This document shows positions 52,419 through 61,441 of a stretch of 64,000 nt of DNA, one piece after another. The stretch spans positions 1 through 64,000 of the forward strand of contig NZ_JACHFA010000001.1 in assembly GCF_014201705.1 (NCBI RefSeq), in the 5' to 3' direction. Numbering within the stretch: position 1 is the first letter of the stretch; the number at the start of each line of letters is the position of its first letter. Under the pieces are notes generated by a model. It did no database searches and had not been told where the DNA came from. It worked only from the letters and a program-made list of their open reading frames with translations. This DNA is from Borreliella spielmanii (GTDB lineage: Bacteria; Spirochaetota; Spirochaetia; Borreliales; Borreliaceae). The translations under genes were made by a program, and so were the position numbers.

Positions 52419-54593
52419 TTAATAATCTTTATCTCTAACAATTTCAAGATCAATTTTTCCAAATTTATCTATATCAACTATTCTAACTTTAATTTGCTGA
52501 CCTTCTTCTAATTTTGGAGGTCTAATTAATCCAGTATTGCCCCTTATATTGTCTCCACCAGCACCACCAAATCTGGAATATCTATTACTATTATTCCCAA
52601 ATCTTCCAGAACCATACTTACTATCTCTAGATCTCAAGCGAGTACTTAAAAATCCTTCTTTTGTAGGAGTAAGTTCAATAAAAGCTCCAAAGCTATTAAT
52701 CTTTTTAACTACTCCTTCATAAATTTCACCTACTTTTGGTTCCCTTACAATGCTCTCTATTTTTTCTTTAGCCTTTTGCATCTTAAAATCATCATCACCG
52801 AAAAGAATAATCTTTCCATTTTGTTCAATTTGCACCTTAACTTCAAATTCATCTGTTATGGCTTTAACAGTTTTTCCAGTAGACCCTATTACAAGAGATA
52901 TCTTATCAATATCAATTTGCAGTTGAATAATTTTGGGAGCATACTTAGATATACCAACTCTTGAATTAGAAATTATAGAATTCATAATAGACAGTATGTG
53001 TATCCTACCTATTCTTGCCTGCTCAAGAGCATCTCTCATTAAATGCTTAGTAACATTTTCGATCTTAATATCCATTTGAAATCCAGTAATCCCATTTTCT
53101 GTACCAGCCACTTTAAAGTCCATATCACCTAAATGATCCTCTTCTCCAAGAATATCGCTTAAAACCACATATTTATCCCCTTCGCTAATAAGGCCCATAG
53201 CTATTCCTGCGACCTGCCTTTTAACAGGAACCCCTGCAGACATTAAAGACATACTTCCAGCGCAAACAGTAGCCATTGAAGAAGATCCGTTAGATTCTAA
53301 AATCTCAGAAACCACTCTAATAGTATACGGAAAATCGTTTTTTCCAGGAACCATTGATTCTAAAGCTCTTTGAGCTAAATGACCATGCCCAATCTCACGC
53401 CTACCAGTCATAAGCCTACCAGTTTCACCAACTGAAAATGGAGGAAAATTGTAATGAAGCATAAAATTAAGACGCTTATCACCATCAATATCATCCATTA
53501 TTTGCTCATCAATACTTGTACCAAGAGTAGTTACTGCTAAAGCTTGCGTCTCTCCTCTTGTAAAAAGTGCAGATCCATGCGTTCTACTTAAAATATCGAC
53601 TTCTGCAAGAATATCTCTTATCTCATTAGGCGTTCTACCGTCCGTTCTAATCTTATCATTAAGAATAGAATTTCTAACAATCTCCTTCTCAAAATCATCA
53701 AAAGCTTTATGAAAAAGAGACTCATTAGTATCGGTCAATTTCTCAAGAGAAGAAAAATGCTCATAAGATTTATTTCGCAGCAAAGTTATGGCTTTATCTC
53801 TATTAAGCTTTCCTTTAACAAAACAAGCCTCTTTAAGATCAGCATAAACAAAATCCCTAAGCTCCTCTTTAAATTCAAATATTTTTTCTTCAAAAGCTAA
53901 AGGGAGTTTTTCCTTCTCCCCCACAATATCTAAAAATTCTTTTTGAGCATTGCAAATTTGTTTAATATATTCATGTGCACTGTCTATTGCTGACAGCAAA
54001 ATATCTTCACTAACCTCATTAGCACCGCCTTCTACCATTGTAATTCCATTTAAACTTCCTGCAACAACAATATCAAGATCAGAATCATGAATCTCTTCAA
54101 ACGAAGGATTTACTATAAACTTACCATTTAAATAAACCATTCTAACAGCTGCAATTGGGCCATTAAACGGAATATCTGACAAAAAAACTGCTGTAAAAGC
54201 GGCATTCATTCCAACAATATCAGGAGGATTGAGCTGATCTGTAGCCAAAGTCGTAGGAATTACTTGAATTTCTCGACCAAATCTTTTATCAAAAAGAGGC
54301 CTCATTGGCCTATCTATTAATCTAGAAACAAGTATTTCTTTATCTTTTGGTTTTCCTTCTCTTTTAATAAATCCTCCTGGAATCTTACCAGCTGCATAAT
54401 ATTTCTCATTATATTCAACAGAAAGCGGAACAAAATCTAAATCTTCTCTTGCATTACTTGAACAACAAACAGTCGCAAGAACCGAAGATCCCCCATAAGT
54501 TGCAAGAACCGATCCATTAGCCTGCTTAGCCATAAATCCCGTCTCAAACACTAACTCGTCTCTACCTATTTTCAACTTTAATATTTTCCTCAA
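52419..54593 (-). CDS. pnp: Polyribonucleotide nucleotidyltransferase (PNPase)
   Basis: Phosphorolytic 3'-5' exoribonuclease of 724 residues. It has two RNase PH domains (first with [21 protein letters not shown]-type sequence; second with [18 protein letters not shown]), a KH domain ([12 protein letters not shown]) and a C-terminal S1 domain ([17 protein letters not shown]). The S1 domain contains an unusual insertion rich in Gly, Arg, Ser and Asn (about residues 655-695) before [12 protein letters not shown]. The start is TTG at 54591-54593 with AGAGG seven bases upstream. It follows rpsO by 13 bp, the common rpsO-pnp arrangement. Confidence 0.97.
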   Translation of the reverse strand: MRKILKLKIGRDELVFETGFMAKQANGSVLATYGGSSVLATVCCSSNAREDLDFVPLSVEYNEKYYAAGKIPGGFIKREGKPKDKEILVSRLIDRPMRPLFDKRFGREIQVIPTTLATDQLNPPDIVGMNAAFTAVFLSDIPFNGPIAAVRMVYLNGKFIVNPSFEEIHDSDLDIVVAGSLNGITMVEGGANEVSEDILLSAIDSAHEYIKQICNAQKEFLDIVGEKEKLPLAFEEKIFEFKEELRDFVYADLKEACFVKGKLNRDKAITLLRNKSYEHFSSLEKLTDTNESLFHKAFDDFEKEIVRNSILNDKIRTDGRTPNEIRDILAEVDILSRTHGSALFTRGETQALAVTTLGTSIDEQIMDDIDGDKRLNFMLHYNFPPFSVGETGRLMTGRREIGHGHLAQRALESMVPGKNDFPYTIRVVSEILESNGSSSMATVCAGSMSLMSAGVPVKRQVAGIAMGLISEGDKYVVLSDILGEEDHLGDMDFKVAGTENGITGFQMDIKIENVTKHLMRDALEQARIGRIHILSIMNSIISNSRVGISKYAPKIIQLQIDIDKISLVIGSTGKTVKAITDEFEVKVQIEQNGKIILFGDDDFKMQKAKEKIESIVREPKVGEIYEGVVKKINSFGAFIELTPTKEGFLSTRLRSRDSKYGSGRFGNNSNRYSRFGGAGGDNIRGNTGLIRPPKLEEGQQIKVRIVDIDKFGKIDLEIVRDKDY

Positions 54594-54606
54594 AATTCAA
54601 CCTCTT

Positions 54607-54873
54607 TTATTTTCTAAGACCAAGTTTAGATATCAGTGTCCTATAAGCTTCTAAATCTTTTTTTTGGTAATACCGCAATAAACTACGCCTTTGCCCTACC
54701 AACTTTAACAAGCCCCTTTTTGAACTATGGTCTTTTTTATTTACCTTTAAATGCTCAGTTAAATACTTTATTCTACCTGTAATAAGTGCAATTTGAACCC
54801 CAACAGAACCAGTATCACCATCATTTTTCCCAAATTCAGAAACTATTTTTTGCTTTTGCTTTTTATCTATCAT
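54607..54873 (-). CDS. rpsO: 30S ribosomal protein S15
   Basis: An 88-residue primary 16S rRNA-binding protein. Conserved features include [44 protein letters not shown] and the C-terminal [16 protein letters not shown] lies seven bases before the ATG. A stem-loop in its leader (54891-54926) and a promoter at 54948-54976 precede it. In E. coli, S15 represses its own translation through a leader structure, and the same could apply here. pnp lies downstream. Confidence 0.98.
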   Translation of the reverse strand: MIDKKQKQKIVSEFGKNDGDTGSVGVQIALITGRIKYLTEHLKVNKKDHSSKRGLLKLVGQRRSLLRYYQKKDLEAYRTLISKLGLRK

Positions 54874-54890
54874 AAAGCAACTCCTATACC

Positions 54891-54926
54891 ATTATAGCAA
54901 AGCCCTAACGAACCTATTGCTATAAT
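54891..54926 (-). promoter_or_regulatory. rpsO leader stem-loop
   Basis: A perfect 10-bp inverted repeat (54891-54900 with 54917-54926) encloses a 16-base loop in the predicted rpsO 5' leader. In the mRNA, the hairpin ends a few bases before GGTATAGGAG, the ribosome-binding region, so folding could control translation. Confidence 0.6.
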
Positions 54927-54947
54927 TTAAACTAACTACTATGATAG

Positions 54948-54976
54948 ATTATAATATTTTTTGTTAAAAATCACAA
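54948..54976 (-). promoter_or_regulatory. Candidate rpsO-pnp promoter
   Basis: On the minus strand TTGTGA (54971-54976) and a perfect TATAAT (54948-54953) are separated by 17 bp. The predicted transcription start near 54941 gives a leader of about 68 bases that contains the stem-loop. Confidence 0.65.
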
Positions 54977-54984
54977 AAATAATT

Positions 54985-55001
54985 TACCATTTTCAATGGT
55001 A
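54985..55001 (-). terminator. Candidate terminator after truB
   Basis: A 7-bp stem TACCATT/AATGGTA with a 3-base loop lies 50 bp downstream of the truB stop. On the minus strand it is followed by AATTATTTTT. It probably ends the rimP-nusA-infB-rbfA-truB transcript, although the U-run is interrupted. Confidence 0.45.
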
Positions 55002-55050
55002 TTTTTAATAGTAAAAAAATTATTTTTTTTTTACAAAAACAAATATTAAA

Positions 55051-55899
55051 CTAAAATTTAATAACATATTTATATTTATTCAAACCTATTCCTTTAATGA
55101 TCGCTAATATTTCCCCATCTTTGGATTTTAAAATCTTAAGTTCATTTATATTGATTTGAATTTCAACATAAGCCCCATTTTTAATAAGATTTATCTTACT
55201 AGAATCAACGCAAACCTTTTCAAAGTCTCTTAAAGATTCTAAACTAATTAAGGAAGCCTTACTTAAATTTTTCCACAGGGTGGAATCTTCTAATCTAAAC
55301 ATACCCACTTTAGTTCTTTTTAAACTGCTAACATACGCACAAGAATTTAAAGAATAAGCCAAATCTCTTGCAATGCTCCTAATGTAAGTACCTTTTGAAC
55401 AGCTAATTTTTAAACTAAGTAAAGAAGAGCTAAAATCATAGCTTAATATTTGAATATTATAAACATTTACTCTTCGTTTTTTAATTTCAAAAAACTTTCC
55501 ATTCAAAGCAAGTTTATAAGCCCTACTACCATCAATATGAATAGAAGAAAATCTGGGAGGACTTTGATAAATCTCTCCTATAAAATCTTTAAGCTTTAAA
55601 GATATATCTTCTAAATTAGGGATATAATCTGTTTTATCAATTATTCTTCCATTTGGATCAAGAGTATCTGTTTCTAATCCAAATCTAAATTCTGCTACAT
55701 ACTCTTTATCTAAAGACATAAAATAGCTTGCAAGCTTTGTATATTTTCCTACAAGAGCAATCAAAACTCCACTTGCAAATTTATCAAGTGTACCAGCATG
55801 CCCAACACGATTTGTATTAAAATATTTTTTTACAGGAAAAAGAGTTTCAAAAGAAGTTTTGCCTTGTTCTTTATTAACTAAAAGGAATCCATTTTCCAA
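55051..55899 (-). CDS. truB: tRNA pseudouridine-55 synthase
   Basis: Makes pseudouridine 55 in the T-loop of tRNAs. The 282-residue protein has the catalytic motif GHAGTLDKFASGVL with Asp39, the YVAEFRFGLETDTLD segment, PPRFSSIHIDG, and SKGTYIRSIARDL. The start is a TTG at 55897-55899, with GAGAG eight bases upstream; the nearby ATG is out of frame. It lies 2 bp after rbfA, as is common in the nusA-infB-rbfA-truB cluster. Confidence 0.96.
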   Translation of the reverse strand: MENGFLLVNKEQGKTSFETLFPVKKYFNTNRVGHAGTLDKFASGVLIALVGKYTKLASYFMSLDKEYVAEFRFGLETDTLDPNGRIIDKTDYIPNLEDISLKLKDFIGEIYQSPPRFSSIHIDGSRAYKLALNGKFFEIKKRRVNVYNIQILSYDFSSSLLSLKISCSKGTYIRSIARDLAYSLNSCAYVSSLKRTKVGMFRLEDSTLWKNLSKASLISLESLRDFEKVCVDSSKINLIKNGAYVEIQININELKILKSKDGEILAIIKGIGLNKYKYVIKF

Positions 55900-55901
55900 A
55901 T

Positions 55902-56264
55902 TTAATTCTCTCTTGTAGTATTTAATCCTTCAATTATTTTATTAACATAAAATGATTTAGAAAGAGAATCATCCTTAACAAATAGTAATTTAGGGGTACT
56001 TCTAACTTTAATTCGCTTAATAATTTGACTTTGAATAAATCCCTTAGCGTTATTTAAAGCTTTAACTGCATTATCTAAAGAAGCACCTTCCTTGATTGAA
56101 CCCATAAACACTTTAGCATTTATTAAATCTTTTGAAAATTCTACTTTAACAACGGTTAAAAATGAATGAATCCTGGGGTCTTTAATTCCCCTACTCACTA
56201 TTAAATTGCCAATTTCTTGAGCAATAAAACTTTCGAGTTTGAACTTTTTTATATCCTTATACAT
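55902..56264 (-). CDS. rbfA: Ribosome-binding factor A
   Basis: A 120-residue KH-type factor for late 30S maturation. It shows the family elements IAQEIGNLI, the central [19 protein letters not shown] and INAKVFMG strands, and the C-terminal [18 protein letters not shown]. The ATG at 56262-56264 matches the family start; a TTG seven codons upstream is also open. Neither has a good SD, so translation may depend on reinitiation from infB, which ends 23 bp upstream. Confidence 0.93.
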   Translation of the reverse strand: MYKDIKKFKLESFIAQEIGNLIVSRGIKDPRIHSFLTVVKVEFSKDLINAKVFMGSIKEGASLDNAVKALNNAKGFIQSQIIKRIKVRSTPKLLFVKDDSLSKSFYVNKIIEGLNTTREN

Positions 56265-56287
56265 AAACACATATAAATAAAGCAAAA

Positions 56288-58819
56288 CTAAGTTTTAAAA
56301 GATTTTTTTACCTTTTTTACCTCAAATGCTTCAATTATATCTCCTTCTTTAATATTAGCATAATTATCAATCATAATTCCACACTCATACTGCTCAGCAA
56401 CTTCTTTAACATCATCTTTAAATCGCTTTAAAGATGAAATTTTGCCAGAATGGATCTGTAAACCATCTCTCATCACATTAGTAATCGCATCTCGTTTTAT
56501 TAGCCCCCGAGAAACATAACAACCAGCTATGACCCCAACTTTAGGGACATTTATTACAGCCCGCACTTCAGCAAAGCCAATAAACTGCTGCTCAACATCT
56601 GGCTCAAGCATCCCCTCAAGAACTGATTTAACATCACTTATAGCATCATAAATAACATTATACTTTCTAATCTCAACTTTTTCCTGATCTGCAAGTATTT
56701 GAGCTTTTACAGTAGGTCTTACATGAAATCCAATTACAATAGCATCGCTTGCTGAAGCAAAGCTAATATCTGTTTCAGTTATTACACCTGCTGAAGAATG
56801 CACAACTTTTACTCGAACCTCATCGTTTGTTAATTTTTCAAGAGAATTTTTCAAAGCCTCAACTGAACCTTGAACATCTGCTTTTAAAATTATTTTAAGC
56901 TCCTTAAGTGCTCCTTCTTTGATTGAATCATAAAGATTTAACATGGTAACCTTCTTTACATTTTTAGAAGATTCATATTTTTTAAGATCTTGCCTTTTGG
57001 AACTGATCAATTTTGCTTCTTTTTCAGTTTTAGCTACTTGAAAAGGATCCCCGGCTTGAGGCATTGAAGAAAACCCTAAAACACTAATAGCCTTAGCAGG
57101 TCCAACACTCTTGACAGAAACACCTTTATCATTAATTAATGCCTTAACCTTACCATAACACGCTCCACCTACAAAAGAATCTCCTATATAAAGTGTTCCA
57201 TCCTCAATAATAACAGAACAAACTATTCCACGCCCTAAATCAATCTTAGCATCAAGTACTTTTCCAATAGCTCTTTTAGATGGGTTTGCCTTTAATAACA
57301 TCATATCTGACTGCAAAAGAATCATATCAAGAAGCTCAGAAATTCCCATATTTTTAAGAGCAGAAATCAGCACAAAAATGGTGTCTCCTCCCCAATCCTC
57401 GGGTACTAAGTCGTATTCTGAAAGCTGATGTTTAATTTTATCGGGATTTGAATCTGGCAAATCAATCTTATTTATAGCAACAATAATCGGAACATTTGCT
57501 TCTTTTGCATGATTAATAGCCTCAATAGTTTGAGGCATAACGCCATCAATTGCTGAAACAACAAGAACAACAATATCTGTAACTTGAGCCCCACGACTTC
57601 TCATCATAGTAAAAGCTTCATGACCAGGAGTGTCTAAAAATGTTATTTCTCGGTTATTATAAACAATAGTATAAGCTCCAATATGCTGAGTAATACCGCC
57701 AGACTCTGTTTGATTTATATCTATATTTTGAAGAACAGAAAGCAGTCTAGTTTTACCATGATCAACATGTCCCATTATTGTAATAACAGGGGGTTTTTCA
57801 ATTCTTTTGCTCTGATCCTCCACCTCTTCTTCTATAACCGTTTCATCATAAATAGAAACAACATTAACTTTTGAACCATATTCTTCAACTAAAATAGTTG
57901 CCGTATCAGAATCTATCTTCTCATTAATAGTCACCATTACACCTAAAGCCATTAATTTAGCAATCAAATCAGAAGATTTTAAATTCATCTTTCTTGCAAG
58001 ATCAGAAACAGTAATGCTACCCATAATATCAATTGACTTTGGAATAGGATTGGCTAAATTTTCCCTTTTCTTTTTTTGAAGTTGTTCAAAAACCTTTTGC
58101 TCAATTGTTTTGCTCTCAGTTTCTGCTTTTTTCCTCTTATAGCTTTTCTGACTTTCTTGTTGCTGCTTTTTCTTCTCCCCAAGCTTACGATTTAACTCTT
58201 TGATATTCTCAGAATCAGCTGAAGATGCACTGCTAACAATAGTAGGAACTTTGGTTTTTATAACTCTTCTAAAAGACACGGGGGGGGTATATTTATTTTG
58301 AGAACTATTTTTGGTAACATATGTTTTTTTCGTCGTACCTTGATATTGAGAGGCTAAACTGTCTCTGTTTTGTGCATATCCACCAACTCTACTGTCTCTA
58401 TTTTGTGAATACCCACCAGTTCTGTTGACTCTATGTTGTGAATACCCACCAGTTCTACTGTCTCTGTTTTGTTGTGAATACCCACCAGTTCTACTGTCTC
58501 TGTTTTGTTGCGAATACCCACCAGTTCTACTGTCTCTGTTTTGTTGCGAATACCCACCAGTTCTACTGTCTCTGTTTTGTTGCGAATACCCACCAGCTCT
58601 ACTGTCTCTGTTTTGTTGTGAATACCCACCAGTTCTACTATCTCTATTTTGTGAATATTCACCTTTGTTGTTATACTTATGCAAATTAGTAGAACTACTT
58701 AAATTATTTTTATTACTTAAATCACTATGTGTTAGAATTTTTACTACCTTCTTCCTTAACTTAACAATCTTAATTTTTTTACCATCTTCATTTTTAATAT
58801 CATCAATATCTTTCGACAA
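56288..58819 (-). CDS. infB: Translation initiation factor IF-2
   Basis: GTPase that brings fMet-tRNA to the 30S subunit. The 843-residue protein has a basic N-terminal region, a [12 protein letters not shown] repeat array at residues 55-158, an IF2_N domain (about 260-315), the G domain with GHVDHGKT (350-357), DTPGH (396-400) and NKID (450-453), and the C-terminal beta-barrel and fMet-tRNA-binding domains. The start is TTG at 58817-58819 with AGGAGG seven bases upstream. It follows nusA by 2 bp. Confidence 0.97.
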   Translation of the reverse strand: MSKDIDDIKNEDGKKIKIVKLRKKVVKILTHSDLSNKNNLSSSTNLHKYNNKGEYSQNRDSRTGGYSQQNRDSRAGGYSQQNRDSRTGGYSQQNRDSRTGGYSQQNRDSRTGGYSQQNRDSRTGGYSQHRVNRTGGYSQNRDSRVGGYAQNRDSLASQYQGTTKKTYVTKNSSQNKYTPPVSFRRVIKTKVPTIVSSASSADSENIKELNRKLGEKKKQQQESQKSYKRKKAETESKTIEQKVFEQLQKKKRENLANPIPKSIDIMGSITVSDLARKMNLKSSDLIAKLMALGVMVTINEKIDSDTATILVEEYGSKVNVVSIYDETVIEEEVEDQSKRIEKPPVITIMGHVDHGKTRLLSVLQNIDINQTESGGITQHIGAYTIVYNNREITFLDTPGHEAFTMMRSRGAQVTDIVVLVVSAIDGVMPQTIEAINHAKEANVPIIVAINKIDLPDSNPDKIKHQLSEYDLVPEDWGGDTIFVLISALKNMGISELLDMILLQSDMMLLKANPSKRAIGKVLDAKIDLGRGIVCSVIIEDGTLYIGDSFVGGACYGKVKALINDKGVSVKSVGPAKAISVLGFSSMPQAGDPFQVAKTEKEAKLISSKRQDLKKYESSKNVKKVTMLNLYDSIKEGALKELKIILKADVQGSVEALKNSLEKLTNDEVRVKVVHSSAGVITETDISFASASDAIVIGFHVRPTVKAQILADQEKVEIRKYNVIYDAISDVKSVLEGMLEPDVEQQFIGFAEVRAVINVPKVGVIAGCYVSRGLIKRDAITNVMRDGLQIHSGKISSLKRFKDDVKEVAEQYECGIMIDNYANIKEGDIIEAFEVKKVKKSFKT
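58379..58657 (-). repeat. In-frame 33/36-bp tandem repeat in infB
   Basis: Eight full units plus a decayed ninth encode YSQ(Q)NRDSR(T/A/V)GG. Units 2-6 are 12 codons long and nearly identical at the DNA level; units 1, 7 and 8 have 11 codons, and the later ones are degenerate. Both unit lengths are multiples of three, so copy changes keep the frame. The low-complexity, charged array lies between the N-terminal and IF2_N regions. Several other frames also stay open across it, which explains spurious ORFs there. Confidence 0.95.
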
Positions 58820-58821
58820 AC

Positions 58822-60270
58822 TTATTCCTCCTCAAACTCAAAACTAAGCCCTATCTTACAACCTGGGCAGGAGGTCATATTTTCATTAATAACAACACCA
58901 CATTCAGGACAAAGAAGTTCTTCATCTTCTTCTGCCTTTTCCATAGACTCACCACTGTCATTAGCAATTATTATCATTCCCTCTTTTAATATTTTATTAA
59001 TTTCTTCTTGTTTTTCATAACTTACTCCAAGATTAAAAAGCAATCCCTCATCTGCTTGTAAAAAATTGTTAATATCATCAAGCCCCTCTTTTGATAAATT
59101 AGAAATTACAGAAGAATCGAGTAATTTAAGATCACTTATTTTACTAATCTCTTCAAATTGTTCCTCTTCAACAACATCTTGCATAACTTTATCAAACATT
59201 TCGAGTGTTTCTTGCTTAAACTCTGAATTAGCTTTCATTTCTGCAAACTGACTGCTGGTTTTAACATCAATAGCCCAGTCAAGAAGTCTATTAGCAAGTC
59301 TAACATTTTGACCCATTTTTCCTATAGCAAGAGAGAGTTGATCATCGCTAACAACTACTAAAGCCTTATGTAAATCCTCATCAATAATATAAACATGCTC
59401 TATCTTAGAAGGAGTCAAAGCATCCTTTATAAATTCTTTAATGTCTTTACTATAAGGGATAATATCGATTTTTTCTCCTTCAAGTTCCTTAATTATAGAT
59501 TGAATTCTGACTCCTTTTTGCCCTATACAAGGACCAACAGGATCAATCTCTTCCTTCTCAGAATAAACAGCAACCTTGATTCTGTAACCCGGATCACGAA
59601 CTATTTTATGAATCTTAATAATACCTTCTTCAATTTCTGGAATTTCAAGAGCCAAAAGCTCTTCAATAAACTTTGGATGGGTTCTAGAAAGAATAACTTC
59701 AATGCCATTTTTACCTTTTTTAACATTATAAACTAAAACTCTAATCTTATCATTAAGACTATAAACTTCTCTTGGCGACTGATACTTCTTGGGAATTATA
59801 CCATCTGTATTGCCAAGATTAACATAAAGATCACCATTTCTATTTTGTTGAACATATCCAATAACAACTTTATTTAACTTGCTTTTAAATTCTGATAAAA
59901 TCTCATTATCTTCAATTCCTTGCAAATCATTCTTGGTTCTTTGTTTTGCAACCTGAATAGAAAGCCTATCGAAAACTTTAGGATTAATTTCAATGTAAGC
60001 ATAATCACCTTCTACAATATTTTCCCTTGAAATATCTTTTTCTGATATTTCAAAAAAAGAATCTTTTACCTCTTCTACAATTTTCTTTTTAGCATAAACT
60101 ACCAAATCTCCCGTATCATCATCAAACTTAATAAAAGCATTCTCATTGCTTCCAAAATACTTTTTATAAGCTATCAATACCGATTCTTTAATTGTTTTTC
60201 TAATAGACTCTATACTCATGCTACGATCATTTGCAATACTTACAATCATATGTCCCGTGCCCTTTATCAT
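58822..60270 (-). CDS. nusA: Transcription factor NusA with C-terminal zinc ribbon
   Basis: Transcription elongation, pausing and antitermination factor, 482 residues: N-terminal RNA-polymerase-binding domain, S1 domain (about 130-200), and two KH domains with GPCIGQKGVRI and LSLAIGKMGQNVRLA. A single helix-hairpin region (about 385-435) follows. The end carries CPEC and CPGC pairs (Cys454, 457, 468, 471), reading as a zinc ribbon, which is not part of the usual NusA plan. AGGAGG lies eight bases before the ATG. It is flanked by rimP (13 bp upstream) and infB. Confidence 0.95.
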   Translation of the reverse strand: MIKGTGHMIVSIANDRSMSIESIRKTIKESVLIAYKKYFGSNENAFIKFDDDTGDLVVYAKKKIVEEVKDSFFEISEKDISRENIVEGDYAYIEINPKVFDRLSIQVAKQRTKNDLQGIEDNEILSEFKSKLNKVVIGYVQQNRNGDLYVNLGNTDGIIPKKYQSPREVYSLNDKIRVLVYNVKKGKNGIEVILSRTHPKFIEELLALEIPEIEEGIIKIHKIVRDPGYRIKVAVYSEKEEIDPVGPCIGQKGVRIQSIIKELEGEKIDIIPYSKDIKEFIKDALTPSKIEHVYIIDEDLHKALVVVSDDQLSLAIGKMGQNVRLANRLLDWAIDVKTSSQFAEMKANSEFKQETLEMFDKVMQDVVEEEQFEEISKISDLKLLDSSVISNLSKEGLDDINNFLQADEGLLFNLGVSYEKQEEINKILKEGMIIIANDSGESMEKAEEDEELLCPECGVVINENMTSCPGCKIGLSFEFEEE

Positions 60271-60283
60271 CCAAACTTCCTCC

Positions 60284-60721
60284 TTAAACTAATCTAGCCT
60301 TCTTAACATCGCTATAAAAAACATTTAATTCTTTACTATCTGTTTTAAAAATAAAACTTTTTGATTTTGATTTTAATATAAAACCTTCTTCAAATTCATT
60401 ATCTAGCATTAACTTAATCTTTTTGCCCTCAAAAATTTGAAACTCTCTGTCACTTTTTATTCTTCTATCTATTCCTGGTGTAGAAAGTTCTAAAGTAAAA
60501 CTATATTTAAAATTTGCCTCCAAAATTAATAAAATCATCTTATGCAAATCGGTCATCAAATCAACACCCAAAGAAAAATTTTTGCTATAAAGAACTATTT
60601 GGATTTTCCCGCCATTTTTATTTCTAAAGATATTAATTTCTAATATTTCAACATTTAAACGTTCTGTTAAATTTTTTATCAAATTATAAACTTCATTATT
60701 TTTGTCAAAACATTTAATCAA
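60284..60721 (-). CDS. rimP: Ribosome maturation factor RimP
   Basis: A 145-residue 30S assembly factor. The N-terminal alpha-beta domain contains the family's [18 protein letters not shown] motif, and the C-terminal SH3-like barrel begins at GKKIKLML. The start is TTG at 60719-60721 with AGGAA five bases upstream. First gene of the rimP-nusA-infB-rbfA-truB cluster. The 101-bp gap before it has a 32-bp palindrome and no convincing promoter. Confidence 0.93.
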   Translation of the reverse strand: MIKCFDKNNEVYNLIKNLTERLNVEILEINIFRNKNGGKIQIVLYSKNFSLGVDLMTDLHKMILLILEANFKYSFTLELSTPGIDRRIKSDREFQIFEGKKIKLMLDNEFEEGFILKSKSKSFIFKTDSKELNVFYSDVKKARLV

Positions 60722-60735
60722 ATATATTCCTAAAA

Positions 60736-60767
60736 TTAATAAGGTTCTTTTAAAAGAACCTTATTAA
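60736..60767 (-). terminator. 32-bp perfect palindrome, probable terminator after comF-like gene
   Basis: Arms 60736-60751 and 60752-60767 are perfectly complementary, with GGTTC/GAACC in the middle of the stem. The minus-strand RNA would form a strong hairpin followed by TTTTAGG. It lies between the comF-like stop and the rimP start, 15 bp from the latter, so it could also affect rimP expression. A smaller inverted repeat (AACCTT/AAGGTT) lies at 60780-60796. Confidence 0.55.
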
Positions 60768-60822
60768 ATATATAAACTAAACCTTAAATCAAGGTTAACA
60801 CTTAGAAAAAATAATGTCAACA

Positions 60823-61440
60823 TTAAACCAAATTATAAGATTTAGCCAACGAAAGCTTTATAACTTTATCAGCTCCAAATTGTATAATAAGATCTTCACA
60901 AATACACATAGATGTTCCTGTAGTAATAATATCATCAAGCAAAACAATCTTTTTAAATTGAAAATTTTTATACTTTGATCTTAATTTAATTTTATTTTCA
61001 AGATTTCTAAATCTAAGATTTCCTTTCATTAACTTCTGACTTTTCCCATATTTTCTTGAAAAAATATTCATATAATTAAAGCCAAAACGGCTTAATAAAA
61101 TACCAATATATTCCATGTGATCAAATCCATAAAATAATTTTCTTTTAAAGCTACAAGGAACGGTTACTATTTGATCAAAATTAATATCAATCAAACATTT
61201 AGCAATTCCGCTTGCTAAAAATCTACCAATTGACTTTTGACCATCTCTTTTATATGACAAAATTAAAGATTTATAATGCTCTTTATATTCAAAAAAATAA
61301 AGCAAATTCTCATCAAATTTAATTTTAAAATTAAAAAGCAACTTGCATTGATCACAAAGAGCATTGGAAGATACATATCTTTTCCTACAAAAAACACAAA
61401 AGGGTAAAAATATACTTTTTAGAACATTTAAATAGCTCAT
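60823..61440 (-). CDS. ComF-family phosphoribosyltransferase-like protein
   Basis: A 205-residue ComF/GntX-type protein. The N-terminus has a zinc-finger-like pair of cysteine motifs (CVFC and CDQC), and the C-terminal half has a phosphoribosyltransferase fold with the PRPP loop VLLDDIITTGTS. In naturally competent bacteria ComF helps DNA uptake; in Borrelia no competence is known, so the role is open. The ATG at 61438-61440 follows the mutS stop by one base; an upstream TTG is possible. Probably co-transcribed with mutS. Confidence 0.9.
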   Translation of the reverse strand: MSYLNVLKSIFLPFCVFCRKRYVSSNALCDQCKLLFNFKIKFDENLLYFFEYKEHYKSLILSYKRDGQKSIGRFLASGIAKCLIDINFDQIVTVPCSFKRKLFYGFDHMEYIGILLSRFGFNYMNIFSRKYGKSQKLMKGNLRFRNLENKIKLRSKYKNFQFKKIVLLDDIITTGTSMCICEDLIIQFGADKVIKLSLAKSYNLV

Positions 61441-61441
61441 A

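Noticed and set aside
54874-55050. tRNA or small RNA gene in the rpsO-truB gap
   Set aside because: The hairpins do not form a cloverleaf; promoter, leader stem-loop and terminator explain the gap.
58425-58847. Cys/Pro/Leu-rich plus-strand ORFs opposite infB
   Set aside because: They are shadows of the infB tandem repeat, which has no stop codons in several frames; no SD or family resemblance.
60792-60820. TTGACA (60815-60820, minus strand) as a rimP promoter
   Set aside because: The hexamer at 17-bp spacing is TAACCT, a poor -10, and a strong hairpin lies downstream.
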